Below, in pieces: positions 48,305 through 59,740 of a stretch of 64,000 nucleotides of DNA (positions are counted from its first letter, which is position 1; each line of letters begins with the position of its first letter). The stretch is from Formicarius rufipectus (Eukaryota > Chordata > Aves > Passeriformes > Formicariidae): contig VXAU01000197.1 in the NCBI GenBank assembly GCA_013399695.1, positions 3,560,557 to 3,624,556 on the forward strand. Reading direction: 5' to 3'. Below the pieces are notes generated by a model, which saw only the letters and a list, made by a program, of their open reading frames with translations, had not been told where the DNA came from and made no database searches. The position numbers and the translations under genes are program-made.

Positions 48305-49961
48305 CAATGAAGGAAGATTTGGGATGGGCGGCTGTTCTTAAAATATACAGGACACAGAGCATGAGGATGAGGAAACATGGTGTGTCTGATCCTGCCTAGT
48401 GCCTAAGAGTCCATTCCCAGAACTTTACTAGGAGTTCTGTGGAATTAGCAGCCATTAAAGAAATGGTCTTTCAAAAGCAACATTTGGAGCAAGAGATATG
48501 AAAAAGACTTCCAAAACATGACATACTCATGCCTGCATTATGTTGCTATGCCATTTGCCACACTGCAGTTATAGTTAACTCTAAGCACCTGTAGGAATTT
48601 TGACTCCCTGAGCTCTCACTTTAAAACAAAACAACAAACAAACAAACAAAATGTGAAAAATAAGCATATGCCAACACACACACTTCGAAATTCTTGCACA
48701 AATACTCAACTTCAAGTATCCACAAAATTCCTCTCAGGTCTCAGGGAGTACTATTTAAATCTTAAATATGTAATGTATGCAGGCACCTTTGCAGGACAGT
48801 GGTCTGAGACACAGCCCCTCCTCAAATACTTCACAGTACAGTCTGTGACTGAACTTTGGGAAGGTGTCAGAGAGGAACCTGCACATCATCTGCAATGGGT
48901 CTGTGTGATTTAAAATCAGCACAGTGAAATGATAACAAAGCCCTGCAATTTCATCTAAGCTTAACGAGTAGGCAAAACCCTACTCTTAGTTACTCTATTT
49001 TGCTGTCAACCTCTTGGTCTGAATGCAAGATTTCTACATTTCCATTGATGAAACTGGAGACCAGCTCTGTGTGATGCTCTCTGTCTGGCTTATTAAACCT
49101 GTTAATCTGTATTTATAACTGTAAATATAGAGATCATTCCCCAGGTCAAGCATTTGCTAAAATTCTCTGGTGTAGACTCACACAGTACAATATAACCCTT
49201 AGTTTTAGTTGGCAAATATAACAGAAACAAGAGTAAAAGAAGTAAGATCTTAAGCACTTGAAAAAACAAGATTGTTATCTCTATTTTTCAATTGCTACTA
49301 GTGAGAAAAGTAGCCAGCAATATGTAGGTCATCATCAGTAGCCGCTTTGGTAGTCTGAGAACAGTGCGAAGGAAGGAAGAGCTTTCTCTTTGTGGTTGAA
49401 TAAGTTACTCTATATCCATGAAGTAGCTGTGTCTCACCCCCAAAGGGAGCAGCATTATCAGCAAATGAATGAACAGGGCATTCTGTGTTATGCCAGTAGC
49501 ACTGTCTTCGGAAACAAGGGAGACAAGAAAAGTAGATTCAGTGTGGCTTTTATTTTCCTGTCTACCATTGTAATGGAGCTCACCCATTAACTCATTCTTG
49601 TCAGGCTGAATTGGAAGTGACAGTTCATAACTTACAGCAGCATCTGCTGGCCCTCGATGGCAAGAGAGCTCTGTGGTGCCCTCTGTGCTCAGAGACCTGG
49701 CTCGTGGGAACTGGGAGTATCTAATATTATTGGAGTACTCAGTTCAGCTGGAGGGGAACATAAGGATGTGCTCTTGAACCACTCAGCTCTTCTTTAGGCC
49801 AGCTGGATGCACTGGTGAAAAACATGGTGAATATAAGAATTCTGCTTCAGCTAAGTTATCAAAACTTCGTTCCCACTCACTTAATTAAGCTGCACTGAGT
49901 TTTCCCAGCAGACTGGAGCTGGATCTGAGCTAGAGAAGTAATGAATATTTTTCTTTTACAG
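48305..49961. other. Noncoding or intronic sequence
   Basis: No recognisable gene. A CAAA-type microsatellite lies at 48623-48650. The 66-codon frame at 49390-49590 has no splice context. The sequence at 49642-49690 (AGCAGCATCTGCTGG) is GC-richer but unassigned. Confidence 0.45.
48623..48650 (+). repeat. (CAAA)n microsatellite
   Basis: Repeated ACAAACAAACAA pattern, imperfect at its left end. Simple sequence. Confidence 0.85.
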
Positions 49962-50167
49962 CCATATGCAATGACTGATCTGGGTGATAGCCTGTTCTGC
50001 AATGCAGGGATTCAGCAGCTCCAATCAGTGACAGGGGAAACTCCACTCCAGGCCCTGTGGTGGTACCCTGGTGTGGCTGTGCCAAGCAGTGATCCACCAG
50101 CTGGAGACCTGTGTCCCACCATCCTAGCTGTGCAGGACTGGGTCCTGGGCAGGCATGCCACCTGGCA
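49962..50167 (+). other. Candidate internal exon, unrecognised protein
   Basis: The intron-like stretch ATTTTTCTTTTACAG ends at 49961, and GTGAGT begins at 50168, so a 206-base interval has both a good acceptor and a strong donor. It is open throughout in the frame starting CCA TAT GCA (first residues PYAMTDLGDSLFCNAGIQQL). The length leaves two bases of a split codon, which fits the phase of the candidate terminal exon at 51258. I do not recognise the protein. No promoter or first exon was found, so this remains a hypothesis. Confidence 0.2.
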
Positions 50168-51257
50168 GTGAGTGTTTCAACCTTGTCCTAATTATCTTTC
50201 TAATCCCTCAGACAAATTATATCATTACCACGGTATATTATAATCTCCTCGAATGTGTCTAGCCTAGAAAAAAAATTTGCATTAGCTAATACATTGCTCT
50301 CCCTGGCTGAGCTGTGCAAGCAAAACTCTTGCACCACTCTAAAATTTGCACTTGAGCTTTTCCATAAAACTTTTCACTGCTCAAGTCCAAGTAAGAGGTC
50401 TGTAATTGAATTCAAAGCAGGATTGGATTAAGTCATTATCTACCATTGCATAATGAGATATATCACAGCCCTCTGTCAAACTGTTTAGCATTAACACTTG
50501 TTCATGTTGTCACACTTCTAGTAATTTTCAAACATCAGAGACTGTTGGTGCCAAATTTTGGGTTGTCCTTCCATCAGTATGTAGAACAACAGGTTTTGGT
50601 ACACTTGCCTTATTCCCTCTGCCAGGTAGGATGAATCTTGCCTCCAATCATACCCTAATCTCAGTGAACATATATGTCTGGAGCACTGACATCTCCCAGT
50701 ACTGCCACAGTGATTGGCTCACAAACTATTTATCTGGTTCTTTTCATGTTGTCATGTTGCCATTTTTTTGTGATGTGATTTTCCCTTTCATCTTCACCTG
50801 TGCCCTTTCCTGAGTGGAGTACATGGAAAAAAACCCTCAAAAGTGGGACATATTTTCCTAGTGATAATCATTACTCTTTCCCTTTTCTTTCCTTCCTTTT
50901 CCATCCCTTCCCTTATTTCACTAGATTCTTTTGCAGTGGCCTAGATTTAACATCCTTTTACAGCTGATTCCTGTAGCTGCAAAGCCCTGCTAATATCACA
51001 TTGTACTAGTCAGAAAAAAAAATATTTAGGGCAGGGAGAGTCTTTTTAGTCTATGGTAGCACACAGATGTCTTGAGACAGGACTGAAACTCAGAGGTACT
51101 GCTACAATGTCAATGGTATCAAGAGGGCTAAATCTACCTACATCATACCTCTATAATGTATAGAGAGAGGGGCAAGTAAATGCATCTGGAGTGTGAATGG
51201 AAACTGTTTACTCACTTTATTTCTGATCCATAATGGCTCTCCTTTATTTTTTTTCAG

Positions 51258-51489
51258 AGATCACTTACTTCCTTATTTGCCCTTCTATAACCCCTATCCT
51301 GAACCTTTTTATACCCTTAATATTCTTCCTTCTGAATTACTGGTGTATTGTTCACAGCTACTCACCAGAGCAGAAGGTAACAATGGTAATGATCCATTGA
51401 AACAACTCTTAGAATTGTTACCTAAAAATTCTAGTGTTCCAAAGCAGCCTAAAGAGGATAATTCCCAAACATGGAAGCATGAGGCATGA
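51258..51489 (+). other. Candidate terminal exon, unrecognised protein
   Basis: A long pyrimidine tract and TTTTTTTTCAG end at 51257. The frame entered in the phase left open by the 49962-50167 candidate runs 77 codons to TGA at 51487-51489. The translation begins DHLLPYLPFYNPYPEPFYTL and has a leucine-rich middle (PLKQLLELLP) and a polar end. An AATAAA signal lies at 51755-51760, a reasonable distance for a 3' end. No family is recognised. Matching phase has a one-in-three probability by chance, so support is modest. It could be a lineage-specific gene or a spliced noncoding RNA. Confidence 0.22.
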
Positions 51490-51607
51490 GTCTGTATTTC
51501 TGTTCCGCTGGCCACAAATCCAGCAAAAGACATTCCTGGTTTCCCTTCCAACAGCCACTCATTTCTGCATGTTTGTCACAAATTAGCATCTGTTCCGTTT
51601 TGCTGAT

Positions 51608-52204
51608 TCAGTGTTTGGGTGGTTGTGCTTTATACCAGACCTTGCGTGAATTTTGAAGGCAAAACCAATGAAAAACAAACCTTGCTTCTACTTTTTCCTC
51701 TGTTTCTATTTTTAAACCAGAAAAGGTCACAGTTCTGCTTCGGGACACAACCAAAATAAAGCAGTGATTCAGAAGAAAATAATAGAGGGGCCAAGAATAA
51801 GCAGGAATGAGAATTTCTTCAATCTGCTCTAACAAGACATGGAACCACAGGCTAACAGTATGTGGAGGCAAAAAAAAGAAAGCCTTGTTTGAAGAACTCG
51901 CAAGTAACTCAAGAGCTGTGGTTCCCCTCAGTCGAGGGACTGTACCATCAAAGGGTTTTTTGCATCCATAGTATCCAACAAACTCGCCTGAAAGTCTCAG
52001 GAATTTAGATAGTATCCTCTTCTTGGGTTTTGAATGGGGCCTGCTGGATGTGACACTGTGCTTTGTTCCCTGGTAAGCTAAAGATCCTTTTCTCTGTTTA
52101 AGTGTGTGTGTGTGAGCCCGAGTGGCTGTGTCAGAAGGGATGAGCTCAGCTTCTTGAGTGGCTTTAATTGTATGGGCTAATCTTCCCTTACAGGCTGATT
52201 TCAT
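51608..52204 (-). other. 198-codon ATG open frame, unrecognised
   Basis: This is the longest ATG-initiated frame in the window. An in-frame TAA directly precedes the ATG (TAAATGAAATC), so it could stand as a single-exon frame. The protein is basic in its N-terminal half (KPKKRILSKFLRL) and has a hydrophobic stretch near residues 120-155 (including PAYSWPLYYFLLNHCFILVV), which might span a membrane. No signal peptide or domain is recognised. It overlaps the 3' end of the plus-strand candidate gene in antisense. A frame this long is expected only rarely by chance in 64 kb of this composition but is not impossible. Confidence 0.15.
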
Positions 52205-55200
52205 TTATTCTGTGGGTGACACAGCGAGCCTCTATGTAGCACAAACAATACAAGAATAAATAAACACAAATATTAATCATTCCTGGCATCGTAACTGTTG
52301 AGTGCTGCAAGGGACCAATGTGAAAATGCTGACAAGCAATGCAGGGAGGGCTGGAAAGAGACATTTGTCTCCGCTGCATCACTCCTCTGGGCTAAACTGT
52401 TTCGGACAAAGGAACATTTAATTCTTAGAGCTCAAATATCTGAAAAGCATCTGATTCATGTCTGAAATGGGTGGACAGGACCTGCACTCGGTACTTTCGG
52501 AATATTTTCAAGGAGAGAATAGTTCTGTCCCCATTTCAGACTACGATCAGAAAACCTCAGATTAATCCCCCAGGGGACTCAGACTGTCTGCACCAGAGTG
52601 AGTAAGTAATTAATTACTTTCCAAGTACTTTGCAGTGTTACAAGAAGAAAACCTTTTGAACTGCTGCTCTCAGAATAGGTCCATTTGCTTCTTCTTTCGC
52701 CCAGGCTGCATTTGTGAAATACATGTTTGTACATGACAGCGGGGACTTTTTGGCAGGTATATCACACTTACCATAATATGTATTACTAGAATGATTTAGG
52801 AAACAGATTAATCAAAACAATTTAAAGTGATGTTTGCCAATAAGCCCGTTAAACCACCCATACAAACAGCCAGTTTGAGCCTCTGCCATTTACTGTCTGA
52901 CTCCATCCGATTTCCACTTCTCTCCAAACACTCCAGAAATTTAATCCCCCTCCTCCCAGGCATAACCCAGATGTGCAGCTTCTCCTTCTGGGCAGCAGGA
53001 GGAGGTAGGGCTCAAAGACATTTGCCTGCAGTGGTGTCTCACTCTACTTGTGGTTTGCTTGCTTGTATTGGTCGCAGAGCAGACTGCTCTACCTCATTGC
53101 AGGCAGTGGAGGTTACACAGTTTTACAAAATAATACAATTTCTCCCGGAAACAGAAATATATTTTGCTTGGAAACAGTTGGAACTACCCTGTCTCCAGCA
53201 GAATTGCATGAGAAGAGAGCTATCTCAAAAGGAAAGCTCAAGAGTTCACAGGTTATACTGTGATAACTCCAGGATTTGCTGGCTTTTTCTGATTTTAACT
53301 CAAGGGCTGAACTAATGAAATACTTTTGCATTAATAACCTCATTTTAACTAAAGGGAAAAAACTGAAATGAAATCACATGAGCTAATCAGGTTAGTATTT
53401 AAATTGTTTTGACTAATTTTGAAGTTGATGTATAACTCAGTGAAGGAGATGAAAGATGTCCATTTCCCCATTTTTGTGGGATTCCTTCTAATTTTTTAAT
53501 TTAGATTATGGCAAGGCTAACAGAGGAGCAGGTGTGTTTACATTGTAACAGCTGCTGAATTCAGAGTTAATAAGAGCTTGGAATTTGCTGAACATTGAAA
53601 AGCACAGATAAAATATCAAATTACTGTAGAGATTTACAATATATGTCCCTTTCTTTTTTTGTTGTTGTTGTTAGCTTTCTTGATTTTTTGCTTCTGATAT
53701 TAATGTTCTCAGGGGAAAAAAGGCAAAACCAAAACCTCAAAAATGCCAGTTTTCTGTGTTGTATTTCCCCCTTTTTTTCCCAGAATGAACAAAACCAAGC
53801 CCTGTGCCAGTTGCCGTATTGCCTCTCTCATCACCAGGATCAACACCTCGAGGGAAAACCAACTTCAGCCCTGCAGTGCCTCCAATGATCCTCTCACTAC
53901 CAAACCACTCCACACCTTAAAACTTTCTTGATAATACACCCATTTTCTCTCATTGCCTCTATGATTCCTCACAACAGCTTTCTCCCAACTTGCCAGGCTA
54001 CTTTGGCTTGCCCTCCTGGATGAGCAAGGAATAGGAAAAGCTTTGACAGGCTTGAGTTGGCACTGGTTACCAAGAGGTATGTATGTGCTGCCAGGCCATG
54101 AGCTATGCCTGTGCTACCTCCAGTGAGAGTGTGAGAGCAGAGACTGCCCTGCCTTCCCTCCCTGGCTGCTGAACTCCTGAGACACGTCAGAATTTAAGTT
54201 CTTCAGATCCTCACCCTTCTTCTAGTTCAGTGAAAATGACCTGAGAGGGTGAGCAGAAATCTAAGGAGGGAACAGATTAGTATTGTGAATATCTAAGCTT
54301 TATTTTTTATAACAAGCTAAAAAATGGGTCTGAAACCTCATCTACGGTTTTGTCTACCCTTTAAGGCTCACAATTAGAATGGCTATGTTCTTATCATACA
54401 ATAGCTTCTCTGTTTCTTCTATGTACTAATATGGTCTCCATTACCATCACAATAGCATCCTCACATCCCTTTATGGATGTGATTCCCCCATCTCCCTCCA
54501 CTGAAGATGAACAGTAGTGCCATCCCAATTTTAAAGGCAGGAACTGGGCCAGAGCACAGAAAGGAAGGTCCAAGCAAAGGGGCCCCTGCAGCACTTGACT
54601 GGGTGTGAACCCTACAAAGCTGCCCTGAGCTGCAGCCCCGTCTCACAAAGAACAGCCCTTTCTGCTCTGCCAAAGTCACACTGAAGAGCAAATCTGGAAA
54701 GGTAAGCAGATCAGGTCCTGGTTTTGGTTTCTTGCTCTCCTTCTCACTCTCCTTTCTTTCCTGTACCATTTCTGTATTATCCTTGTCTCTTCTCTGCTCT
54801 TACCCTTCTCTTATTAAACCAGGCACTAAAAAGAGGCATTTCTTATCTGTAGCACTTGAGAAAGAGCTTATTTCAACAGGGCTTGACTCAGAACCTTCCA
54901 GCTCACATCTGTGGCTCCACAAAGGCAGGAAAACCTTTCTATTAATTGTTTTCTTTAATTGTTTTATGCTCATAGTAAACAAGGGGCTTTCCCTTGCCTG
55001 TGGAGCTCTTTATTCAGAGTGCCTGGCCTGTCACCTTAGAAGCTGTATTGACCATTCTTTGTAAATAGTTTATACCTTGATAAACAAAATGCACCTGACT
55101 GTTATTACAGATATAGGTAAGTAAACAAAGTATCTTTCTTCTGTGAAAGAGGTTTAACTGTGTAATCAAAAGTAATTCAGTACCTGTTTAGCCTTGGTGC

Positions 55201-56429
55201 TGGCTAACAAAAGGCAGATTCCACGCCCTAGTGGAAGAAAGATCAAAGGCTTTTTTGGCATTAATGAATGTTAAGTAAAACCCCCAAATATTTAATCAAG
55301 AGGGAACAAAACTTGAAGACTCATGCAGCTGTGAGAATTTTTACAAATTTTCATCGTTCATATTTGAATCATATCTAAGGGTTTGTTACCATCTAGATGA
55401 ACAGGATTAAAGTCAGGTGAAAAACGGTGGGATTTTCAAAGCATTTTTGCAACTGTCATAGGCATAAATGGGGCCCAGGTTGGGGCAATAGAGGGGGAAG
55501 AGCTATTACAGGCTGTCACTTCTGAAAAAGCATTTAGTGTGATGGAGTGTGATTATGACTCAGAAACACAATGAACACTTTAGAGGGAGGCAAGAAGAAA
55601 AGGATGCACCTGACTGGTTTTGTAAGGCAGGTTACAAGTGATACAATAATTCTTTCACAACCAAAGTGGCAATCAGCTGATATCCTGAACCAGAAGATTT
55701 GACTGCCCAGCTTAAAAAACACAATGCCACTTGTCACACAATTACCCTAAATAATTATGATAATGTATTATTTTCCTTGCAGTTATGCTTGTGAGCCTTG
55801 CTGATGGATCAGAATCCACTCTGCAATGACCCAGCACATACCAAAAAACCCAAGGGTTCTTTCACCAGCGAGTTTATGGAAGATGATGGGCAGGAAAAAT
55901 ACATATAACCTGGCCACTGATACTGGTCAGGACATCAAGAAGCAATCATATTACATCTTTAACTAATGCCACTCTTGTACTGACATCACAGCAGAGGAGA
56001 CACTTGAAAGGGCATTACAGGGATTACAGTGCAATTACTTAGAAGATGTTTCAGACATGCTCCACCTGTACACAGTGGTAATACAAACAAAGCTAAGGGG
56101 CTAAACTGAAAAACAATAATTGATAAAGATGCCATCAAAAGGAGTAGCTGTGGATATGACACCCAGCTAGTGCGTGAAAGACGTTTGGCAATGAAATCCA
56201 CGGAGCCCTGTGAGCGTTTGAAGTGGTGGAGAAGGGGCATCTTGTAAAGCCAAGCCACAGGCAGGTCATGCCCCAACACAATCCAGCCAAGACATCGGGG
56301 AGATAATCTCTGCAGGAACGTGTTGGTGATAAAATGGAGATAAGATGGGATTCAGTGCTGTTGGCAGAAAGAGGGTTTCCTACTAACATGCAGTATGAGG
56401 AATCTGCATTGCACCCATGTACACAGGGA
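52205..56429. other. Noncoding sequence, no gene seen
   Basis: About 4.2 kb with no recognised gene. The 162-codon frame at 52827-53315 begins at GTG and has no domain. A short GTT microsatellite occurs at 53656-53671. CT-rich sequence at 54735-54810 contributes to an open frame without protein features. No dispersed repeat was recognised. Confidence 0.5.
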
Positions 56430-56729
56430 AGAAAAGAAGGATTTTAGATGTGCTTTGCCAGCAGAAGATTAAGCCTTTCCATACAGCTTGGATGACAGAG
56501 AAAAAAGGCAAAAATAGAGTTCAGGTTGTTTATCCAAAGGTTGGTAAAGATGAAAAAAGTAAAAATGAAGTTTCCAGGCAATCTGTCGTCAGAAATCACT
56601 GTGGACATTTCAGCTTGGGTAGGAGGGGAATTTCCTTTGTAAGAGCTAAAAACAAAATAAAAAATTAGCATTCCAGTTAAAATAAAACCAAAACTAAAAC
56701 ACCAGTACTCTAGTTTGGGGTTTAAAAAA
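56430..56729 (+). repeat. Unidentified direct repeat, copy A
   Basis: The right half is clearly related to 59027-59123: both contain TAGGAGGRGAATTT followed by TTTGTAAGAGCTAAAAA and end with a GGGTTTAAAA motif. To the left, weaker similarity continues (CTTTCCAYA, an A-rich segment, AATGRAG) to about 56430. I know no bird repeat that matches. It could be a diverged interspersed element (LTR or DNA transposon relic) or a local duplication. Confidence 0.6.
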
Positions 56730-58819
56730 AAGAAAAAAAAATAAAGAAAAAGAAACTGGAATCAGGTGATCATTTCTGTTTTGGCCACTGGGCCTTAGCA
56801 ATGCCAGTTGCCATCTTTCTGTATCACAGAACAATTGTTTATGCTTATGCAAAATCATTAATTGCAAAAGAACCTTTCAAGTGTTGATGAGATCAATGCA
56901 ATGAAGGGCTATTATTGAAAGTATAATATTGCATATGAGGCTTTAATTACAGTGATGATGCATGAAATGGAGAGAATCCTGCTTACCTCTCCCAGTCCAA
57001 GCTGCATGGGCAGGACTGGCACTTAAAAAAGCATTATTTAACTGTGCAGCTGGTGTATTTACTATGGAAATCACTGAGCCAGGAAAATGAAAAGAAAAAA
57101 GAAAAAAAAAAAAAAGAAGAAAAAAAAAAAAGGAGAGCAGAAGATTCCATGCACTTTCTAAGTGTCTACTTTCAAAGTAAACCACATGAAGAATTGATTT
57201 AAATATTTTGGAGTGAAATACTGAGGTGATGAAAACTGGGGAATCCCTTACAAAATCGATGAAGTTTGCATCAGTGGAATAAGCTTTGGTTACCCCTTTC
57301 TCTTTCTTATTTTTAACATAGTTGAAAACCAGTATTACTTATGTGGACTGCACAATGCCACACTGATTGAGAAATCACCTGGCAAGTGAAATAATAACGT
57401 GGATAAAACCAGCCAAGAAATTACCTGCTAGGAAAATCTTGTTTAACAAACACTTCGGTGAAGTGCTGAGCTTCTTAGAACACACATGATGTTGAGAATT
57501 TTTATTATTCATTATTAGGAATGATGAAAAGAAAAGATATTGCTCCCTTAATCCATCAAAGCCCAAAAGGAATCTATGTCATACAGAGAGGGAATAGAAA
57601 AGCCTAAGTTATATTCCCTAGAATGAGGTCAATGTTCATTCTTGGAGATCAAGAAAATGCACTTTGAAGCACATAATTATGTGTGGGAAACGATCTATAA
57701 AATTACAGAAGCAGAAAAAAACTCTCCTGGAAGACAGAACATTTGCCAAGGTCTCGTAGCACTTTGGGTGTCTCTAGGGTTGTACACTTGGTTCAGCATT
57801 TTCAAAGACAAGAAACAGAAACATTCTTCCTGCATCTACAGGAGCTCACATCTGAATTTGTAATCGGGGCAATTACCAACTAAATTACCTGCCTGCATAT
57901 GTAATTAGGTAATCATCCTACTTGAACTTGCATGTTTGTGGTACCACGGCCTTCCTAAAGGTGTTCTGTACTTTCACTGCAATCCACTCATCAAATCAAA
58001 GGACAGAGGGCCCAGAGGTTTCTGGATCCTTGTGTAGCTGAGTCACCTGTTGATTCTGTTGTGTCACAGACTTGGCAGTTAAATGGAATTAGTCATTCTC
58101 ACTTGGGAACTTCTCATCTGCAGAAACAGAGATTGCCATGTTTACAGGTACCAGCAACAGTGAAATGCTGAGGATTTCTACTGTAGGACAAAGCTTACAG
58201 TGACTCAGAATCTGCACCCACCCTGCTCTATTAAGTTCTAGATCATCAGATTATATCTGCAAAATGCCTCTTTTTAATCCAAAGAGAAGCAGATCAATTG
58301 TTTAGTTTCATAGCAGTGAAAACCTCACTGTTTGTTTCCAACAGTTCTTTCTCACGTGAGATACCAGAAAAGTGTGGCAGAATCATCAAGTCCAGGAGCA
58401 GAGACAACCACGCAATTGATGCTTCTCCAGAAGGGTCCTCCAGACACTTCCCACCATCACATAAAGAGGTTTAGGCCTGAAGTAAAATCCTAAGGGACAC
58501 GATAATTGTTATTAGAAACGGGATAGAAAAATGAAGTTTATTACCAGTGACTTGTGTCTCTGCTGAGCACAAATGTGTTTGTGAGAGTACTCCAGCAAGT
58601 GTGTGTTGAACATACAGGAGGAAAAAAATAAAATCTTGAAAACCCAATGAGATCTGCCAGTCTGACCCGAGAGAAAATTCCTTCTTTCCTGACCCCAAAT
58701 CAGGCAATCAGCCTAACTCTGGGTGTGGGAGCAAGACTCATCAGCCAGGCATGTGTAAGAGTTTAATACCACTTGCCAAATCCACCCTCGAGCTGTGGCC
58801 AACCTCCAGTGCTTCAGAA
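56730..58819. other. Noncoding sequence between the two repeat copies
   Basis: No gene was recognised. A purine-rich A tract occurs at 57082-57137. The sequence is otherwise AT-rich and featureless, with short frames only. Confidence 0.5.
57082..57137 (+). repeat. A-rich purine tract
   Basis: More than 50 bases composed mainly of A with scattered G and a single T near the left end (AAAAGAAAAAAGAAAA pattern). Simple sequence; it may be length-variable. Confidence 0.85.
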
Positions 58820-59123
58820 AAAGATAGGAAAGAGGGTTTAGAAAGATGTAAAAAGAAACTTTGGGCTTTCCACAGGGCTTAGTTGTGATGAACTAGAGAG
58901 AAATAAAAAGTAAAAAACAGATTTCACATTGGACACCCCGAGAATGACAATATTTGCACTCCATCCTGTCTAAAGAGAACACGAAAGGAATGGAGCTTTT
59001 AGGAAAACTGCAGAGAAATGTGATGAGATTTTAGTTTGGATAGGAGGAGAATTTGTTTTGTAAGAGCTAAAAAACCCACCCAAAGCAGCAAAACAAACAA
59101 TTAATACTCGTGGGTTTAAAATA
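58820..59123 (+). repeat. Unidentified direct repeat, copy B
   Basis: Same orientation as copy A, about 2.4 kb downstream. Best-matching segment: GGATAGGAGGAGAATTTG then TTTTGTAAGAGCTAAAAAA, ending GTGGGTTTAAAATAG. Divergence between the copies is high outside the core, and their spacers differ by several small indels, so the duplication is old. Confidence 0.6.
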
Positions 59124-59474
59124 GTCACTACAGTCCAAATTTAAAAGTAGTAATAACCAAATTATGTGTTTTCAGTGAGTTTTGATTACCCCTGAGGAAA
59201 AAAAAAAGTACTCAAATTATACATCAAAATGGAAAGCATCCTTTTGTCTCATACAGTTACCTCATGAGAATCCATACACCGTAGTGTTTGTGAAAAATAA
59301 ACATGAAACAGAGCAGAGTTCAAGCAGCTCTTCAAACCCATTGGGGGTTGCTGTAAATCAAACACTCATGACTTGAAACACCAGGTGAAATACCTACTTC
59401 GGGGTTCCCTCCTAAGCTACGATCTCTCTCTGCTGTTCACTCACTGCTCTTGTTTCATTTTTCCTCTTCTTCAG
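59124..59474. other. Noncoding sequence upstream of a candidate exon
   Basis: AT-rich DNA ending in a strong pyrimidine tract. An A-run at 59198-59206 is simple sequence. Nothing else was recognised. Confidence 0.45.
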
Positions 59475-59740
59475 CCTCAGAGCCTCACGTTGGAAAACAC
59501 TTCCTGCCTGCAACAACATCTCCCCAGGAAAAGCAGTTCAGAGAACAGGCACATGCACAGTTTATGAGAATGCTTCCCAGGGCCACTCTCAGCAATCAGA
59601 GGGCACGGTGTGCCTTGCTGAAGCTGATGGAATTACTTCCCAGTGATACTATCAGAAAGAAGGGAATCTGTCCTGTCAGCTTGAAAATCTATGAATATTC
59701 TGTATGGTCCATTACTGAGAAAAGCTTTGCCAAGAGCTGA
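59475..59740 (+). other. Candidate terminal exon, unrecognised protein
   Basis: CATTTTTCCTCTTCTTCAG (59456-59474) is a strong acceptor. From it the frame is open for 88 codons, entering at the second base of a codon, to a TGA at 59738-59740. The middle reads QFREQAHAQFMRMLPRATLS and the end KIYEYSVWSITEKSFAKS. It is basic and helical-looking, with no known domain. No AATAAA was noticed for more than 1 kb downstream, which weakens the case. It is unrelated in sequence to the 50-51 kb candidates. Confidence 0.17.

Noticed and set aside
52827..53315. 162-codon plus-strand open frame
   Set aside because: The start codon is GTG (with ATG next), no acceptor of note precedes it, and no domain or codon signature is recognisable. 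Overlapping frames on both strands suggest low stop density only.
57082..57137. A-rich tract as a retrocopy tail
   Set aside because: Upstream sequence shows no cDNA-like or repeat-like body.
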